Source: Synergistota bacterium
Lineage (GTDB): Bacteria > Synergistota > Synergistia > Synergistales > Synergistaceae
Length of the DNA stretch: 64,000 bases
NCBI GenBank assembly: GCA_023450745.1
Contig: JAEXGR010000080.1
Location: forward strand, 1 to 64,000
Direction: 5' to 3'
Shown here: positions 25,448 to 33,702 of the stretch, piece after piece
How the letters are laid out: every line of letters begins with the position of its first letter
Position numbering within the stretch: the first letter of the stretch is position 1
Notes under the pieces: model-generated
Database searches by the model: none
What the model saw: only the letters and a program-made list of their open reading frames with translations
What the model was told of the DNA's origin: nothing
Translations under genes and position numbers: made by a program

Positions 25448-27079
25448 ATGGATTATTTGGTAGTTAAAAATCCCGATATTGCGGTGATCGTTATATACTT
25501 TATGGCGGTTATTGGCAATGGCATCTACTGGAGCAGAAAGGCAAAGCAAAGCAACGATTTTCTGCTGGGCGGCAAATCCTTCGGAATATTCTCCACTCTC
25601 TGTACTCAGGGCGCGACAATGAAAGGCTCTGGGGCTCTGATGGGGTACAGTGCGGGAGCCTACGTCAGCGGGACTGGAGTTCTCATTTCCAGCCAATGTT
25701 ACAGCCTCGGCGCATGGGGAGCCATACTTTCCGGAATTGCACGGAAACTTAAAAAATGTTCCAATATCATAGACATACGCAGCTCAGGCGATCTTTTTCT
25801 CAGAAGGTTCGACAGTCCCCTGCTAAAAAAACTATCGGGACTTGGCGGCGCGTGGCTGGCGCTGTCAATAATGAGTGGAAATATGGCGGCGGTCGGACTG
25901 CTCATACATTTGCTATTTAACAAATACGGGCTAACCTTTGAGGCTTCGCTCATTATCGGTATGACAGTTACAATCATCTACACAACTCTCGGCGGCCTAG
26001 TCTCTGTCGTTCACAACGACGTGCTTCAATGGCTGATCATGACGCCGCTAATCTTCATTGTCGTTCCTGCGATGCTAATAATATACGGCGGGGCGACACC
26101 GACGGCGATCCATGCCGCGCTGAATGCGGAACAATATTTCTCCTTGAGACCTAACATCTGGTGGCTGGGTTATCTTCTAAGCGGTGTATTGGCGGCCTGC
26201 TGCGACGTAAACCATCTTACAAGATTTATCACCGCCAAAGATGAGAAGACCGCCGTCAAAGGAAGCATGCTTGGCTTCACCTTCTGCACCTTGCTTGCCG
26301 GGCTAGTGATCTTCTTCGGCCTTACTGCGGCGATGCTCATTGAACCATCTGTTGTCGCTTCAAATAAAGACGGCGTGATCCTCGCCCTTATTTCTAGGAT
26401 ACTGCCGGCGGGCCTCGTCGGCCTCTTTATCGCGGCAACTCTCGCTATGACCATCTCTACGATCGACTCAAACCTCAATACCTCCGTCCTTTGCGTAATG
26501 GTCGACATTGTTGAACCCTCGCTGTCCAAGGAAACAACGGAAAAACAGAAACTTTTCTATTGCCGCGTTATCAACTTTATCATCGCCGGACTCTCAATAT
26601 TCTTCGTACTTAAAGTCAAGGGGATCGTGGCAATAATGGGAATGGGCTTCAACGTCTACTCTTCGGCGTTCTTTGTTCCGCTTATGTCCTGCATGTTCTG
26701 GAAAAAGGCTACGAAAAACGGCTGCCTTAGCGGGATCGTCTCCGGAGGTCTTATGGCAATCATTGCCATTAATATGAAACTGCCGTTACCCGTCGTGTGG
26801 GGCGTAGCTGTCTCGCTGGTATTGACAATTTTAGTCTCCTTGGCCACCTGCAAAGACAATGCAAAGAGAGACCTGCTGCCGGGATTCAGCGACAGCGGGC
26901 AGAAGATCGACCGTCAAGTATTTACAGCTTGTATGCTCGGAGCCTCCGGTTCGCTGATTTTTTCTATCGGCGTGGGGATGTGGATAAACTGGATCTGCAT
27001 TTTTATTGGCGCGGCGGCAATGTATTTCTGCGTACGTATTCTCGATAGAGCGTTTTCAGAGTATCAGCTGAGCGTCTAG
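25448..27079 (+). CDS. Sodium:solute symporter (SSS family)
   Basis: A 543-residue membrane protein with about 13 predicted helices and sodium/solute symporter features: the GGKSFGIFSTLCTQGATMKG segment after helix 1, TTLGGLVSVVHNDVLQ in the middle and AATLAMTISTIDSNLN (the sodium-site helix) later. The family includes the proline carrier PutP and the pantothenate carrier. Being last in the island with two racemases and a reductase, it most likely imports their substrate. A rho-independent terminator follows at 27108-27163. Confidence 0.88.
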   Translation: MDYLVVKNPDIAVIVIYFMAVIGNGIYWSRKAKQSNDFLLGGKSFGIFSTLCTQGATMKGSGALMGYSAGAYVSGTGVLISSQCYSLGAWGAILSGIARKLKKCSNIIDIRSSGDLFLRRFDSPLLKKLSGLGGAWLALSIMSGNMAAVGLLIHLLFNKYGLTFEASLIIGMTVTIIYTTLGGLVSVVHNDVLQWLIMTPLIFIVVPAMLIIYGGATPTAIHAALNAEQYFSLRPNIWWLGYLLSGVLAACCDVNHLTRFITAKDEKTAVKGSMLGFTFCTLLAGLVIFFGLTAAMLIEPSVVASNKDGVILALISRILPAGLVGLFIAATLAMTISTIDSNLNTSVLCVMVDIVEPSLSKETTEKQKLFYCRVINFIIAGLSIFFVLKVKGIVAIMGMGFNVYSSAFFVPLMSCMFWKKATKNGCLSGIVSGGLMAIIAINMKLPLPVVWGVAVSLVLTILVSLATCKDNAKRDLLPGFSDSGQKIDRQVFTACMLGASGSLIFSIGVGMWINWICIFIGAAAMYFCVRILDRAFSEYQLSV

Positions 27080-27107
27080 AAGAAAAACTAAAAAGGTTTG
27101 TCCATTA

Positions 27108-27163
27108 GCCCGTATCATGCTTCGGAAGAGGCCCTGCCGAGGTAAATGGTACGGGCCCTTTTT
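27108..27163 (+). terminator. Rho-independent terminator after the symporter
   Basis: GCCCGTATCAT (27108-27118) pairs with ATGGTACGGGC (27146-27156, one wobble), followed by CCTTTTT. It closes the island transcript just before the right hisC repeat. Confidence 0.75.
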
Positions 27164-27188
27164 GATGCGACAGTAAAAACAGGCCATA

Positions 27189-27259
27189 GCGCATCTCCGT
27201 AGGATTACCGGAAGAAAACCGGCAGATCGCGGGAGCCATCGGGGAAATTTTTGAAATAG
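27189..27259 (+). pseudogene. hisC: hisC 3'-end fragment (right copy of 71-bp direct repeat)
   Basis: These 71 bases repeat 19331-19401 with one mismatch and continue in frame to GAATCATAG, which would end hisC as EIFEIES. No start or remaining hisC sequence precedes it. This is best read as the original 3' end of hisC, displaced by insertion of the 7.86-kb island. Confidence 0.88.
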
Positions 27260-27297
27260 AATCATAGCGGGAAAAATAACGCCCGGGAGGGACGAAA

Positions 27298-27642
27298 ATG
27301 GAAGATTTTATCTATTCCTATAAAAAGATGTTCGCCAACTACTTCGTTTTTGAGGGCAGGACCTCGCAGGCGGATTACTGGCGGGCGGCGGCGGTCAATA
27401 TCGTCATCGGTCTCGCCCTCCTGATGTTGAGGCGCTTTCTGCCGGCCTTCGGCCTCCTAAGCTATCTCTACGGCCTCGCCGCCGCCGTGCCGCTCCTCGC
27501 GCTGACGGCGCGCCGCCTGCACGACGCCGATAAGAGCGGCTGGTGGACGCTGGCCGCCTTCTTTCCGGCGCTCAACATCGCGCTGGTCGCCTATTGCTGC
27601 CTGGCGGAGGGCAGCCGCGGCAGGAACAGATTCGGATTCTGA
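27298..27642 (+). CDS. DUF805 family small membrane protein
   Basis: The 114-residue protein has the DUF805 pattern: an N-terminal FEGRTSQADYWRA motif, three or four membrane helices (about 30-105) and the ARRLHDADKSGWWTL loop. Function of the family is unknown. A GGGAGGGACG site precedes the ATG. It lies just beyond the displaced hisC end, so it was probably the gene next to hisC before the island entered. Confidence 0.85.
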   Translation: MEDFIYSYKKMFANYFVFEGRTSQADYWRAAAVNIVIGLALLMLRRFLPAFGLLSYLYGLAAAVPLLALTARRLHDADKSGWWTLAAFFPALNIALVAYCCLAEGSRGRNRFGF

Positions 27643-27668
27643 CACCCCCTCTTACGCGGGCAATAAAA

Positions 27669-27693
27669 AATCCGGCCTCTTGAAGGGCCGGAT
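27669..27693. terminator. Bidirectional terminator between DUF805 and the BMP gene
   Basis: AATCCGGCC (27669-27677) and GGCCGGATT (27685-27693) form a 9-bp stem flanked by A and T runs on both sides, serving both converging genes. Confidence 0.85.
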
Positions 27694-27720
27694 TTTTTAT
27701 TGCCTATTTTTACGCGGCGT

Positions 27721-28800
27721 TTATTTCGGGATCGTGCCCTCGACGCCCTCGACGAACCAGCTCATAGAGAGCATCTCTCCGTCGTTGAGTTTCTTTCCCT
27801 GCGGCACAACCACTTTGCCGTCCTGTCCCTTGATCGGGCCGGTGAAGACGTCCCACTTGCCGTCAAGGATCTTTTTCTTCTCCGCCGCGACAAGCTTTCT
27901 GGTATCCTCTTTGACGTCTTTACCGAACTTTGAAAGGTCAACCATGCCGTCCTTCATGCTCCACCAGATCTGCTGCGACTTCCAGGTGCCTTTGGCGATC
28001 GCCTTTGTCGAATAGTCATAGTATTTGCCCCAGTTCCAGACGGGGGTGACCAGGTGGCGGGTCGGCGCGTACTTGTCCATCGGGTAGTTGTAGCCGATGA
28101 CCCACATGCCGAGCTCTTCCGCGGCCTGCGGCGCGCCGCCGGTGTCGGCGTGCATCGCGATCGTGTCGCACTTCGCGTCGAAGAGGGCCTTCGTGGCTTC
28201 CTTCTCCTTCGCGGGGTCATGCCAGGTGTAGATCCAAACGACCTTGACCTTCGCGTTCGGGTTCACCTTGCGCACGCCGAGCGTAAAGGCGTTGATGCCG
28301 CGGATGACTTCGGGAATCGGGTAAGCGGCGACATAGCCGATGAGGTTGGACTTCGTCGCCTTGCCGGCGACGAGGCCGGAGAGGTAGCGGGGCTGATACA
28401 TGCGGCCGAAGTAGGTGCTGACGTTCGGGGCGTCTTTGTAACCGGAGCAGTGGTTGAAATAGACGTCGGGGTATTTCTTCGCGACGTTGATGACGTGGTC
28501 CATGTAGCCGAAGGAGTTCGCGTATACGACCTTCGCGCCGTTGCGGATGGCCGTCTCCATGACGCGCTCCGCGTCGGGGCCTTCGGGAACCGATTCGACG
28601 ATCGAACCCTTCACTCCGGGGTTGGCCTTCTCCATCGCCTGACGGCCGAGGTCGTGCATATAGTTATAACCGCCGTCGGCGACGGGGCCGACATAGATAA
28701 ATACCGGTTTCTGATCCTCAAGTTTGATCGGAGCCAAAGCGAACGCCGAGGCCGCGAATGCCGTTACAAGCAGCAACGCAAGCAAAATGCCCTTTTTCAT
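27721..28800 (-). CDS. BMP-family ABC transporter substrate-binding protein
   Basis: This 359-residue protein has a signal peptide (1-23; ending ASAFA) and the basic-membrane-protein (PnrA/Med) fold: VFIYVGPVADGGYNYMHDLG, FGYMDHVINVAKKYPDVYF and the repeated sugar-binding-like lobes. Such proteins feed nucleosides or purines to ABC importers. No permease or ATPase is next to it. The only matching ATPase in the window lies 28 kb away at 57068-58591. The ATG at 28800 is preferred over an upstream TTG because it has better spacing from GGAGG. Confidence 0.85.
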   Translation of the reverse strand: MKKGILLALLLVTAFAASAFALAPIKLEDQKPVFIYVGPVADGGYNYMHDLGRQAMEKANPGVKGSIVESVPEGPDAERVMETAIRNGAKVVYANSFGYMDHVINVAKKYPDVYFNHCSGYKDAPNVSTYFGRMYQPRYLSGLVAGKATKSNLIGYVAAYPIPEVIRGINAFTLGVRKVNPNAKVKVVWIYTWHDPAKEKEATKALFDAKCDTIAMHADTGGAPQAAEELGMWVIGYNYPMDKYAPTRHLVTPVWNWGKYYDYSTKAIAKGTWKSQQIWWSMKDGMVDLSKFGKDVKEDTRKLVAAEKKKILDGKWDVFTGPIKGQDGKVVVPQGKKLNDGEMLSMSWFVEGVEGTIPK

Positions 28801-28942
28801 TACCAAGTTTCCTCCCCAATTTTTCAGTCAGAATATTAAACTAACATTTGGTTAGGATACCATACCATCGTCAATTTTGCCATATAATTTCTCGCTCGGC
28901 GGCAAACTTCATATATAACGCGCGCAAGGAACGGCCGCGGTT

Positions 28943-29956
28943 TTATTTGCCGCTGGCGTCGTAAAATTCGTCTACCGCTTCAAAGAAAGCGTCTATATTG
29001 TTCCACGGCGACATCGCGGGAATGTCGCAGCCGGATGAGATCACAAAGTTGTCATACTCGCAGCACTCGCTCATGATCCGCTTCGTCTCTGCCTTTATCG
29101 TCTCCGGCGTGCCGCTGTAGAAACAGGCGGAGGGGCTGACATTGCCCATTACTATCTTGTCTTTGGGCATCAGCGCAAGCATTTCCCTGAGGCATATCGA
29201 GTCGCCGAAGTGAAAGGCCGCCGCGCCGGTGCGCGCTATTGAATCAGGCATTTTTATCGTACTTCCGCCGCAATTGTGATAAACGACGATAAACTCGTCG
29301 TCTTGAACGGCGTCCACTATCCGGCGGACATATTCCTCCGAGAAATCTTCCGCGAGCGATGGCGAAAGGAGCCCCGCCAAAGGCTCGGCCATCACGATGC
29401 CATTTGCTCCAATGGCCTTGTAAGCCTTGATATATTCAATAAGGAAGGGGGTGACTTTTTCAAGCACCGCCGTCACCATCTCTGGCTCGTCGATACAACT
29501 GACCAGGGCCTCCGAGACGTCGATAAGCCTTCCAGCGAGCGAGAACGGGCCAATAACTCCGGCCAGCACGGGCCTGTCGGTGATAAGCTTGCAGGCCTTG
29601 CCCAGCGCTTCAACATATTTTCCTGTGCGCGCGGTGCCCACGGCAGGAATTTGCAGCGCTTCAGCGTCTTCCAGGGACTTCACGATCGAGCCCGTCACCG
29701 TAGGGACTTCATCATCCGAAACGTGAACGGTCGAGCCAAAAGCCTCGGCTTCTACGGAGAGGTCCATCATGCTGACGGAGGCTGCGGAGTTGATCCTGTC
29801 GGCAACAAGCTTCATGCCCCTTGCCTGGAGTTCGCTGTCGCTTATCAGTTCGCGAACGGTTATCCCCATCAGGGTGATGCACGGGAAGGAGAGGACGGGC
29901 ATCGCCTTCTTGATCTTCGCGGTTTTCATTTCTTCGAGCCAGAAATTCATGTTCAT
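28943..29956 (-). CDS. UroD/MtaA-family methyltransferase (copy 1)
   Basis: A 337-residue protein of the uroporphyrinogen decarboxylase superfamily, branch of the corrinoid:acceptor methyltransferases MtaA/MtbA. The zinc-thiolate ligands are visible: His227 and Cys229 in VYHNCGG and Cys310 in SSGCDIP. True UroD lacks this set. Members take a methyl group from a corrinoid protein. It is about three-quarters identical by eye to the protein at 38808-39842, and both share an ATTAGAC-type palindrome upstream. A GGAAAGG site fits the second ATG (29956) best; ATG codons two codons earlier and two later are alternatives. The methyl acceptor is unknown, since coenzyme M is not expected in such bacteria. 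Confidence 0.8.
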   Translation of the reverse strand: MNMNFWLEEMKTAKIKKAMPVLSFPCITLMGITVRELISDSELQARGMKLVADRINSAASVSMMDLSVEAEAFGSTVHVSDDEVPTVTGSIVKSLEDAEALQIPAVGTARTGKYVEALGKACKLITDRPVLAGVIGPFSLAGRLIDVSEALVSCIDEPEMVTAVLEKVTPFLIEYIKAYKAIGANGIVMAEPLAGLLSPSLAEDFSEEYVRRIVDAVQDDEFIVVYHNCGGSTIKMPDSIARTGAAAFHFGDSICLREMLALMPKDKIVMGNVSPSACFYSGTPETIKAETKRIMSECCEYDNFVISSGCDIPAMSPWNNIDAFFEAVDEFYDASGK

Positions 29957-30080
29957 TAACATTCACCTTTCCTTTAGTAAAATAATTGTGAGAAGAAAAA
30001 TTTTCCGCAGTCTACCGGCAATGTATTTCCGCTTAAAACGGTAAATGATTTTTGAGAGGTAATATACTGCCAAACTTTAT

Positions 30081-30097
30081 ATTAGACTATGTCTAGT
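30081..30097. promoter_or_regulatory. ATTAGAC-N3-GTCTAAT operator, site A
   Basis: ATTAGACTATGTCTAGT, a palindrome with one mismatch, lies 125 bp upstream of methyltransferase copy 1. Confidence 0.65.
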
Positions 30098-30343
30098 ATG
30101 TTATCTCAGTGAGATAAAATTTTCAACGTTATGACTTATAGCATTTATTTAGCGTTTCAAGGAATGAATTACCAGCGGTTATATGTCCACATCAAAAGCA
30201 TAACATAATTGCGAAAACGCGCCGTCCGTTATGCCATTGCCGGTAAGGTGCTTTTAAATGTGATGAATAGACGTTTTTTATAAGAAAAGATTATCTTTTA
30301 TCCGTTTTGAAACATCTTGCAAAATACCGTTCCATAATATAAT

Positions 30344-30374
30344 ATTAGATAACGTCTAATAGATAAAGTCCAAT
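30344..30374. promoter_or_regulatory. Overlapping operator pair upstream of padR, site B
   Basis: ATTAGATAACGTCTAAT (30344-30360) is followed by the weaker AATAGATAAAGTCCAAT (30358-30374), offset 14 bp. The pair ends 21 bp before the padR start, as expected for autoregulation. Confidence 0.65.
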
Positions 30375-30395
30375 ATAAGATGAGGTCGAATAACA

Positions 30396-30761
30396 ATGAC
30401 AAAATGTGCCTGCCAGGGTTCCTTTTTAGAAAGATTTATCCAGCCGTCTATCCTCTTGCTGCTCAACAGGGAGCCGATGCATGGCTTCTCCATCCTCAAG
30501 AGCCTCTACAAAAGCGACCTGATGGACTACAGCAGCCTCGACCCCACGGGCCTTTACAGGATGCTGAAGAAGATGGAGGAGTCTGGAATCCTCCGCTCCG
30601 AACTTGAAATAGAAAACGGCGTGCAGGGAAAGCGCATATATTCCATTACCCAGGAGGGACGCGTATGTCTCGTCTTCTGGAAGGCGACGCTTCTTGATTA
30701 TCAGGCAAAGATCGGACGCCTGGCGGACGCCATCCCCGATATGGTGGAAGATGGAATGTAG
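30396..30761 (+). CDS. PadR-family transcriptional regulator
   Basis: This 121-residue protein has the PadR winged-helix pattern: ILLLLNREPMHGFSILKSL at the start, DPTGLYRMLKKMEESGIL as the recognition part and the wing GKRIYSITQEGR, ending in a short dimerisation helix. PadR proteins repress and dissociate on binding ligand. A palindrome matching those upstream of both methyltransferase genes lies just before its own start, so it is the likely regulator of the 29-39 kb gene set. The N-terminal Cys-x-Cys (MTKCAC) is unusual and could sense a metal, corrinoid or redox signal. Confidence 0.88.
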   Translation: MTKCACQGSFLERFIQPSILLLLNREPMHGFSILKSLYKSDLMDYSSLDPTGLYRMLKKMEESGILRSELEIENGVQGKRIYSITQEGRVCLVFWKATLLDYQAKIGRLADAIPDMVEDGM

Positions 30762-30877
30762 CTTGCCGTACCGCCGCGGGCGCGTTTTTTGTCCGCGCTA
30801 ACGGGCCTTTGGTAAGCGCGGGAATAAAAAGCTGCATAAGTAAGTAAAACAGACGATTTTACGAGGAGGAAATACCG

Positions 30878-31978
30878 ATGACGGCGAAAATAATCTTTTT
30901 AGGCGGCTTTCTCGGCGCGGGCAAGACGACGATGATGTGCAAACTGGCGGAGCTGACGCGGGATCGCGGCATAAAGGCGGCTTTCATCACCAACGACCAG
31001 GCGCCGGAGCTTGTTGACACAATATTCATTAAGGAACTCTCGGAAGCGGTGGGAGAGATCAGCGGCAGCTGTTTCTGCTGTAATTTTAACGGCTTTACGG
31101 AGGCGGCGAAGAGGCTGGCCGAAAAACATCAGCCGGAATTTATCTTCGCGGAGCCGGTGGGCAGCTGCACCGACCTCTCGGCGACGATTATGCAGCCGCT
31201 TAAGGCGCTGTACGGCAAAGAGATGGCGCTGGCGCCGCTTACGGTGCTCTGCGACGCGGCAAGGATGAAGACGCTGCTCGAAAACGCGCCCGCCGGCATG
31301 CACCCCAGCGCGGCCTACATCGTGGAGAGGCAGCTTGAGGAGGCCGATATCATCTTGATCAGCAAGGCCGACACCGTCGAGCCCGCGGAGCTTGAGGCGC
31401 TGAAGAACGGCGCCGCCGCGAGGTGGCCCCACGCGCGGATAATGGCCGCCAGCGCCACCTGTGCCTGCACCCCCTACGGCTGCGGCGTAAAAGAGTGGTT
31501 CGACTATGCGGCGTCCGCAAAAGAGGCCGGCCTGCGTATCGCCGAGGTGGACTATGACCGCTACGCCGAGGGCGAGGCGGCGCTAGGCTGGCTCAATGCG
31601 AGGGTCATGTTGAACGGCGGCGGTTGGGATGATTTCGCCTCCCGCCTCATGACATCGCTTGCGGAATATTTTGACGCGCGCGGCTGCGCCGTCGGCCATA
31701 TCAAGCTGATCCTCAAAGGCGTCGGCGGCTGTGTCGCGGCCAACCTTACGGGTAAGAGCGAGACGCTCAGCGTCAGAGGCGAGGCCGGAAGCGGCGGCTT
31801 TGCGGAGATGATTTTCAACGCGAGAGTAGAGACGACGCCGCAAAAACTTGAAGAAGCTGTACGCGAAAAACTGGCGCAGGCCTGCGGCGAAAAGATCACG
31901 GCAGAGATCGTTGAGCTCCGCTCCTTGCAGCCGGGACGCCCCAACCCGACGCACAGGTATAAAGAGGCAGTCCGTTAG
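30878..31978 (+). CDS. CobW/G3E-family GTPase (copy 1)
   Basis: A 366-residue P-loop GTPase. It has Walker A GGFLGAGKTT (9-18), a switch-region cysteine motif SGSCFCCNF matching the CxCC metal site of G3E proteins, EPVGS as the Glu-containing loop and SKAD as the base-recognition motif. The family delivers or inserts metals (zinc, cobalt, nickel). The C-terminal half differs from standard CobW_C domains and ends in a basic tail. It follows padR and precedes the DUF5714-like gene, so it may serve metal loading of the zinc-dependent methyltransferases nearby; this is inference. Confidence 0.85.
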   Translation: MTAKIIFLGGFLGAGKTTMMCKLAELTRDRGIKAAFITNDQAPELVDTIFIKELSEAVGEISGSCFCCNFNGFTEAAKRLAEKHQPEFIFAEPVGSCTDLSATIMQPLKALYGKEMALAPLTVLCDAARMKTLLENAPAGMHPSAAYIVERQLEEADIILISKADTVEPAELEALKNGAAARWPHARIMAASATCACTPYGCGVKEWFDYAASAKEAGLRIAEVDYDRYAEGEAALGWLNARVMLNGGGWDDFASRLMTSLAEYFDARGCAVGHIKLILKGVGGCVAANLTGKSETLSVRGEAGSGGFAEMIFNARVETTPQKLEEAVREKLAQACGEKITAEIVELRSLQPGRPNPTHRYKEAVR

Positions 31979-31987
31979 CAGATTTAA

Positions 31988-32028
31988 CTGAGGGCCGCCG
32001 CGCGCCTTTCGCAAGCGGCAGCCCTCAG
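31988..32028 (+). terminator. Intercistronic hairpin
   Basis: CTGAGGGC (31988-31995) pairs with GCCCTCAG (32021-32028), with an inner GCCGC/GCGGC extension. No U tract follows, so it may adjust expression between the GTPase gene and the importer operon rather than end transcription. Confidence 0.4.
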
Positions 32029-32062
32029 CCCATCTATAAAACAGAAAATGGAGATGGCTTAA

Positions 32063-32671
32063 ATGGCGGCAAATGGCAGCGACGAAAGAAGTTTCGCGGC
32101 AATAACGACAAGATGTCTGGATTTTTTTAACGCTCCCGCGGGGAAAAAACCGCTGGAGATCGTCACCGAGGTGATGGACGACGTGAATTTTCCGATGCAC
32201 AACTTCGCCCACCACTATATGGTCCCGGCGGTGCTGCTGACGGCGGCGGCCGTGAACACGGGTATGGCGCCGGAAAAATACCAAAAGAAGATGGAAGAGG
32301 CCGCCAAGCGCGCGAAGAATGTACTGCCGGCTTTCTGCGGTTTTTACGGGGCCTGCGGCGCGGCCGTCGGCTGCGGCATCTTCATGAGCGTCTATACGGA
32401 AACGACGCCGCTCACAAAGGAAACCTGGGGGCTCTGCAACCACGCAACGGCGGGGGCGCTCGAAAAGATGGCGGAGATGGGCGGCCCGCGCTGCTGTAAA
32501 CGAAACACCTTCGCGGCTCTGGAATATATGAAAAAATACCTTGCCGAAAAGCTCTCCCTCGACCTCGGCCTCCCCGATGAGATCAAATGCGCCTACAGCA
32601 AATTCAACAACGAATGCCTGAAAGAGGACTGCCCCTATTACAACGACAAAAAGGAAGATGCCGCACAATGA
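32063..32671 (+). CDS. Cysteine-rich protein, DUF5714-like
   Basis: The 202-residue protein has no signal peptide and many cysteines: FCGFYGACGAAVGCGIF in the middle, CNHAT, RCCKRNTF and a C-terminal CAYSKFNNECLKEDCPY. HNFAHHYMVPAVLL supplies conserved histidines. This pattern fits DUF5714, seen beside methyltransferase genes in anaerobes; I recall the family rather than having aligned it. A metal or iron-sulfur site is likely. Its stop overlaps the start of the binding-protein gene (ATGA), so it belongs to the importer operon. Confidence 0.6.
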   Translation: MAANGSDERSFAAITTRCLDFFNAPAGKKPLEIVTEVMDDVNFPMHNFAHHYMVPAVLLTAAAVNTGMAPEKYQKKMEEAAKRAKNVLPAFCGFYGACGAAVGCGIFMSVYTETTPLTKETWGLCNHATAGALEKMAEMGGPRCCKRNTFAALEYMKKYLAEKLSLDLGLPDEIKCAYSKFNNECLKEDCPYYNDKKEDAAQ

Positions 32672-33702
32672 AGAAATTCTTATTTTTCGCGTTTATCCTG
32701 ACCTTCGCGGCGCTGGCCGCGCCGGCAGACGCCCCTGCCGCCGAGAAACTTACCGTCGGCAACACCGGCAGCAGTATCAAACCGGCGATGGTGGTGCTCG
32801 CGCACCAGATGGGATATTACCGGGACGAGGGGCTTGACGTGGAGATAAAGCAGATATCCAATCTCAACGAGGGCGTCACCGCCGTACAGATGGGCAAGCT
32901 CGACATCCTGCCGCTCGGCATCATCCCCTCGCTCACCTTCATCGCCAAAGGCGCGGACATAGTCATCTACGGCGGCACCATCGCCGAGGGCGGACAGGGG
33001 GTCACGCTGCCGCAGAACAAGGACAAATATAAGGATATGAAGAGCTTCAAGGGCAAAAAGGTCGGCGTCCACCGTCCAGAGACGGGACACATGATCGCCA
33101 GGGCAAAGATGCGCGAAGCGGGGCTCGATCTCGACAAGGATGTGGAGATGATCCGAATCGACGGTTTTCAGTCGATCATCGAGGCCGTCTCCAAGGGGAT
33201 CGTCGATATCGGCTTTGTCAACAGCGGCTTCGGCCTCATCGCCGAAAAAAGGGGACTGGCGATCGCCTTCAATATCGGCGATATCGCGCCGAACGCCGTC
33301 TGCTGCCGCCAGACCACCTCCCGCGCCGTCTATGAGTCAAAACGCGGCGCGCTCGTCAAATTCCAGACCGCGAACCTGCGCGCCTATAAGCTGATGAGGG
33401 ACGACCCGCAGACCGCCGTAAAAAAACTCATGGAATACTCAGGCCAGCCGGAGGACTATGTAAAATACTGCCTCTATTCGAACGTCATGGTGATCACGAT
33501 GGACCCGGCGGCCAACCGCATCAGGGACTTTTATGAAATTATGGGCAAAAACGGCGACCTGCCGAAGAACCCCAAAAAGGATATCGCGAACAACATCGAC
33601 GCTTCGATCTATCGCGCGGCGCTCGACGAGATGCTCAAACGCTATCCCAACGACGCCGCCTTCAAAAAGATGGACGGTGAGTTCGCAGCCAACAACCTCT
33701 AA
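32668..33702 (+). CDS. ABC transporter substrate-binding protein (NrtA/SsuA/ThiY-like)
   Basis: A 344-residue periplasmic binding protein with a signal peptide (1-25). The mature chain opens LTVGNTGSSIKPAMVVLAHQMGYYRDEGLDVEI, the standard opening of this family, and continues with LNEGVTAVQMGKLDILPLG. The family binds nitrate, alkanesulfonates, pyrimidine precursors and similar small molecules. Start and stop overlap its neighbours (ATGA, TAATG), marking a tight four-gene operon. The ligand is unknown; a methylated substrate for the adjacent methyltransferases would make sense. Confidence 0.85.
   Translation: MKKFLFFAFILTFAALAAPADAPAAEKLTVGNTGSSIKPAMVVLAHQMGYYRDEGLDVEIKQISNLNEGVTAVQMGKLDILPLGIIPSLTFIAKGADIVIYGGTIAEGGQGVTLPQNKDKYKDMKSFKGKKVGVHRPETGHMIARAKMREAGLDLDKDVEMIRIDGFQSIIEAVSKGIVDIGFVNSGFGLIAEKRGLAIAFNIGDIAPNAVCCRQTTSRAVYESKRGALVKFQTANLRAYKLMRDDPQTAVKKLMEYSGQPEDYVKYCLYSNVMVITMDPAANRIRDFYEIMGKNGDLPKNPKKDIANNIDASIYRAALDEMLKRYPNDAAFKKMDGEFAANNL

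Larger units (their letters stand above)
29957..30395. other. Divergent regulatory region of methyltransferase 1 and padR
   Basis: A 439-bp AT-rich gap with no gene. It contains the PadR-type operator candidates at 30081-30097 and 30344-30374. Nothing else was recognised. Confidence 0.7.

Noticed and set aside
31583..32668. 361-codon minus-strand frame across the CobW and DUF5714 genes
   Set aside because: It spans two real genes and the hairpin between them in antisense, with composition typical of a shadow frame.
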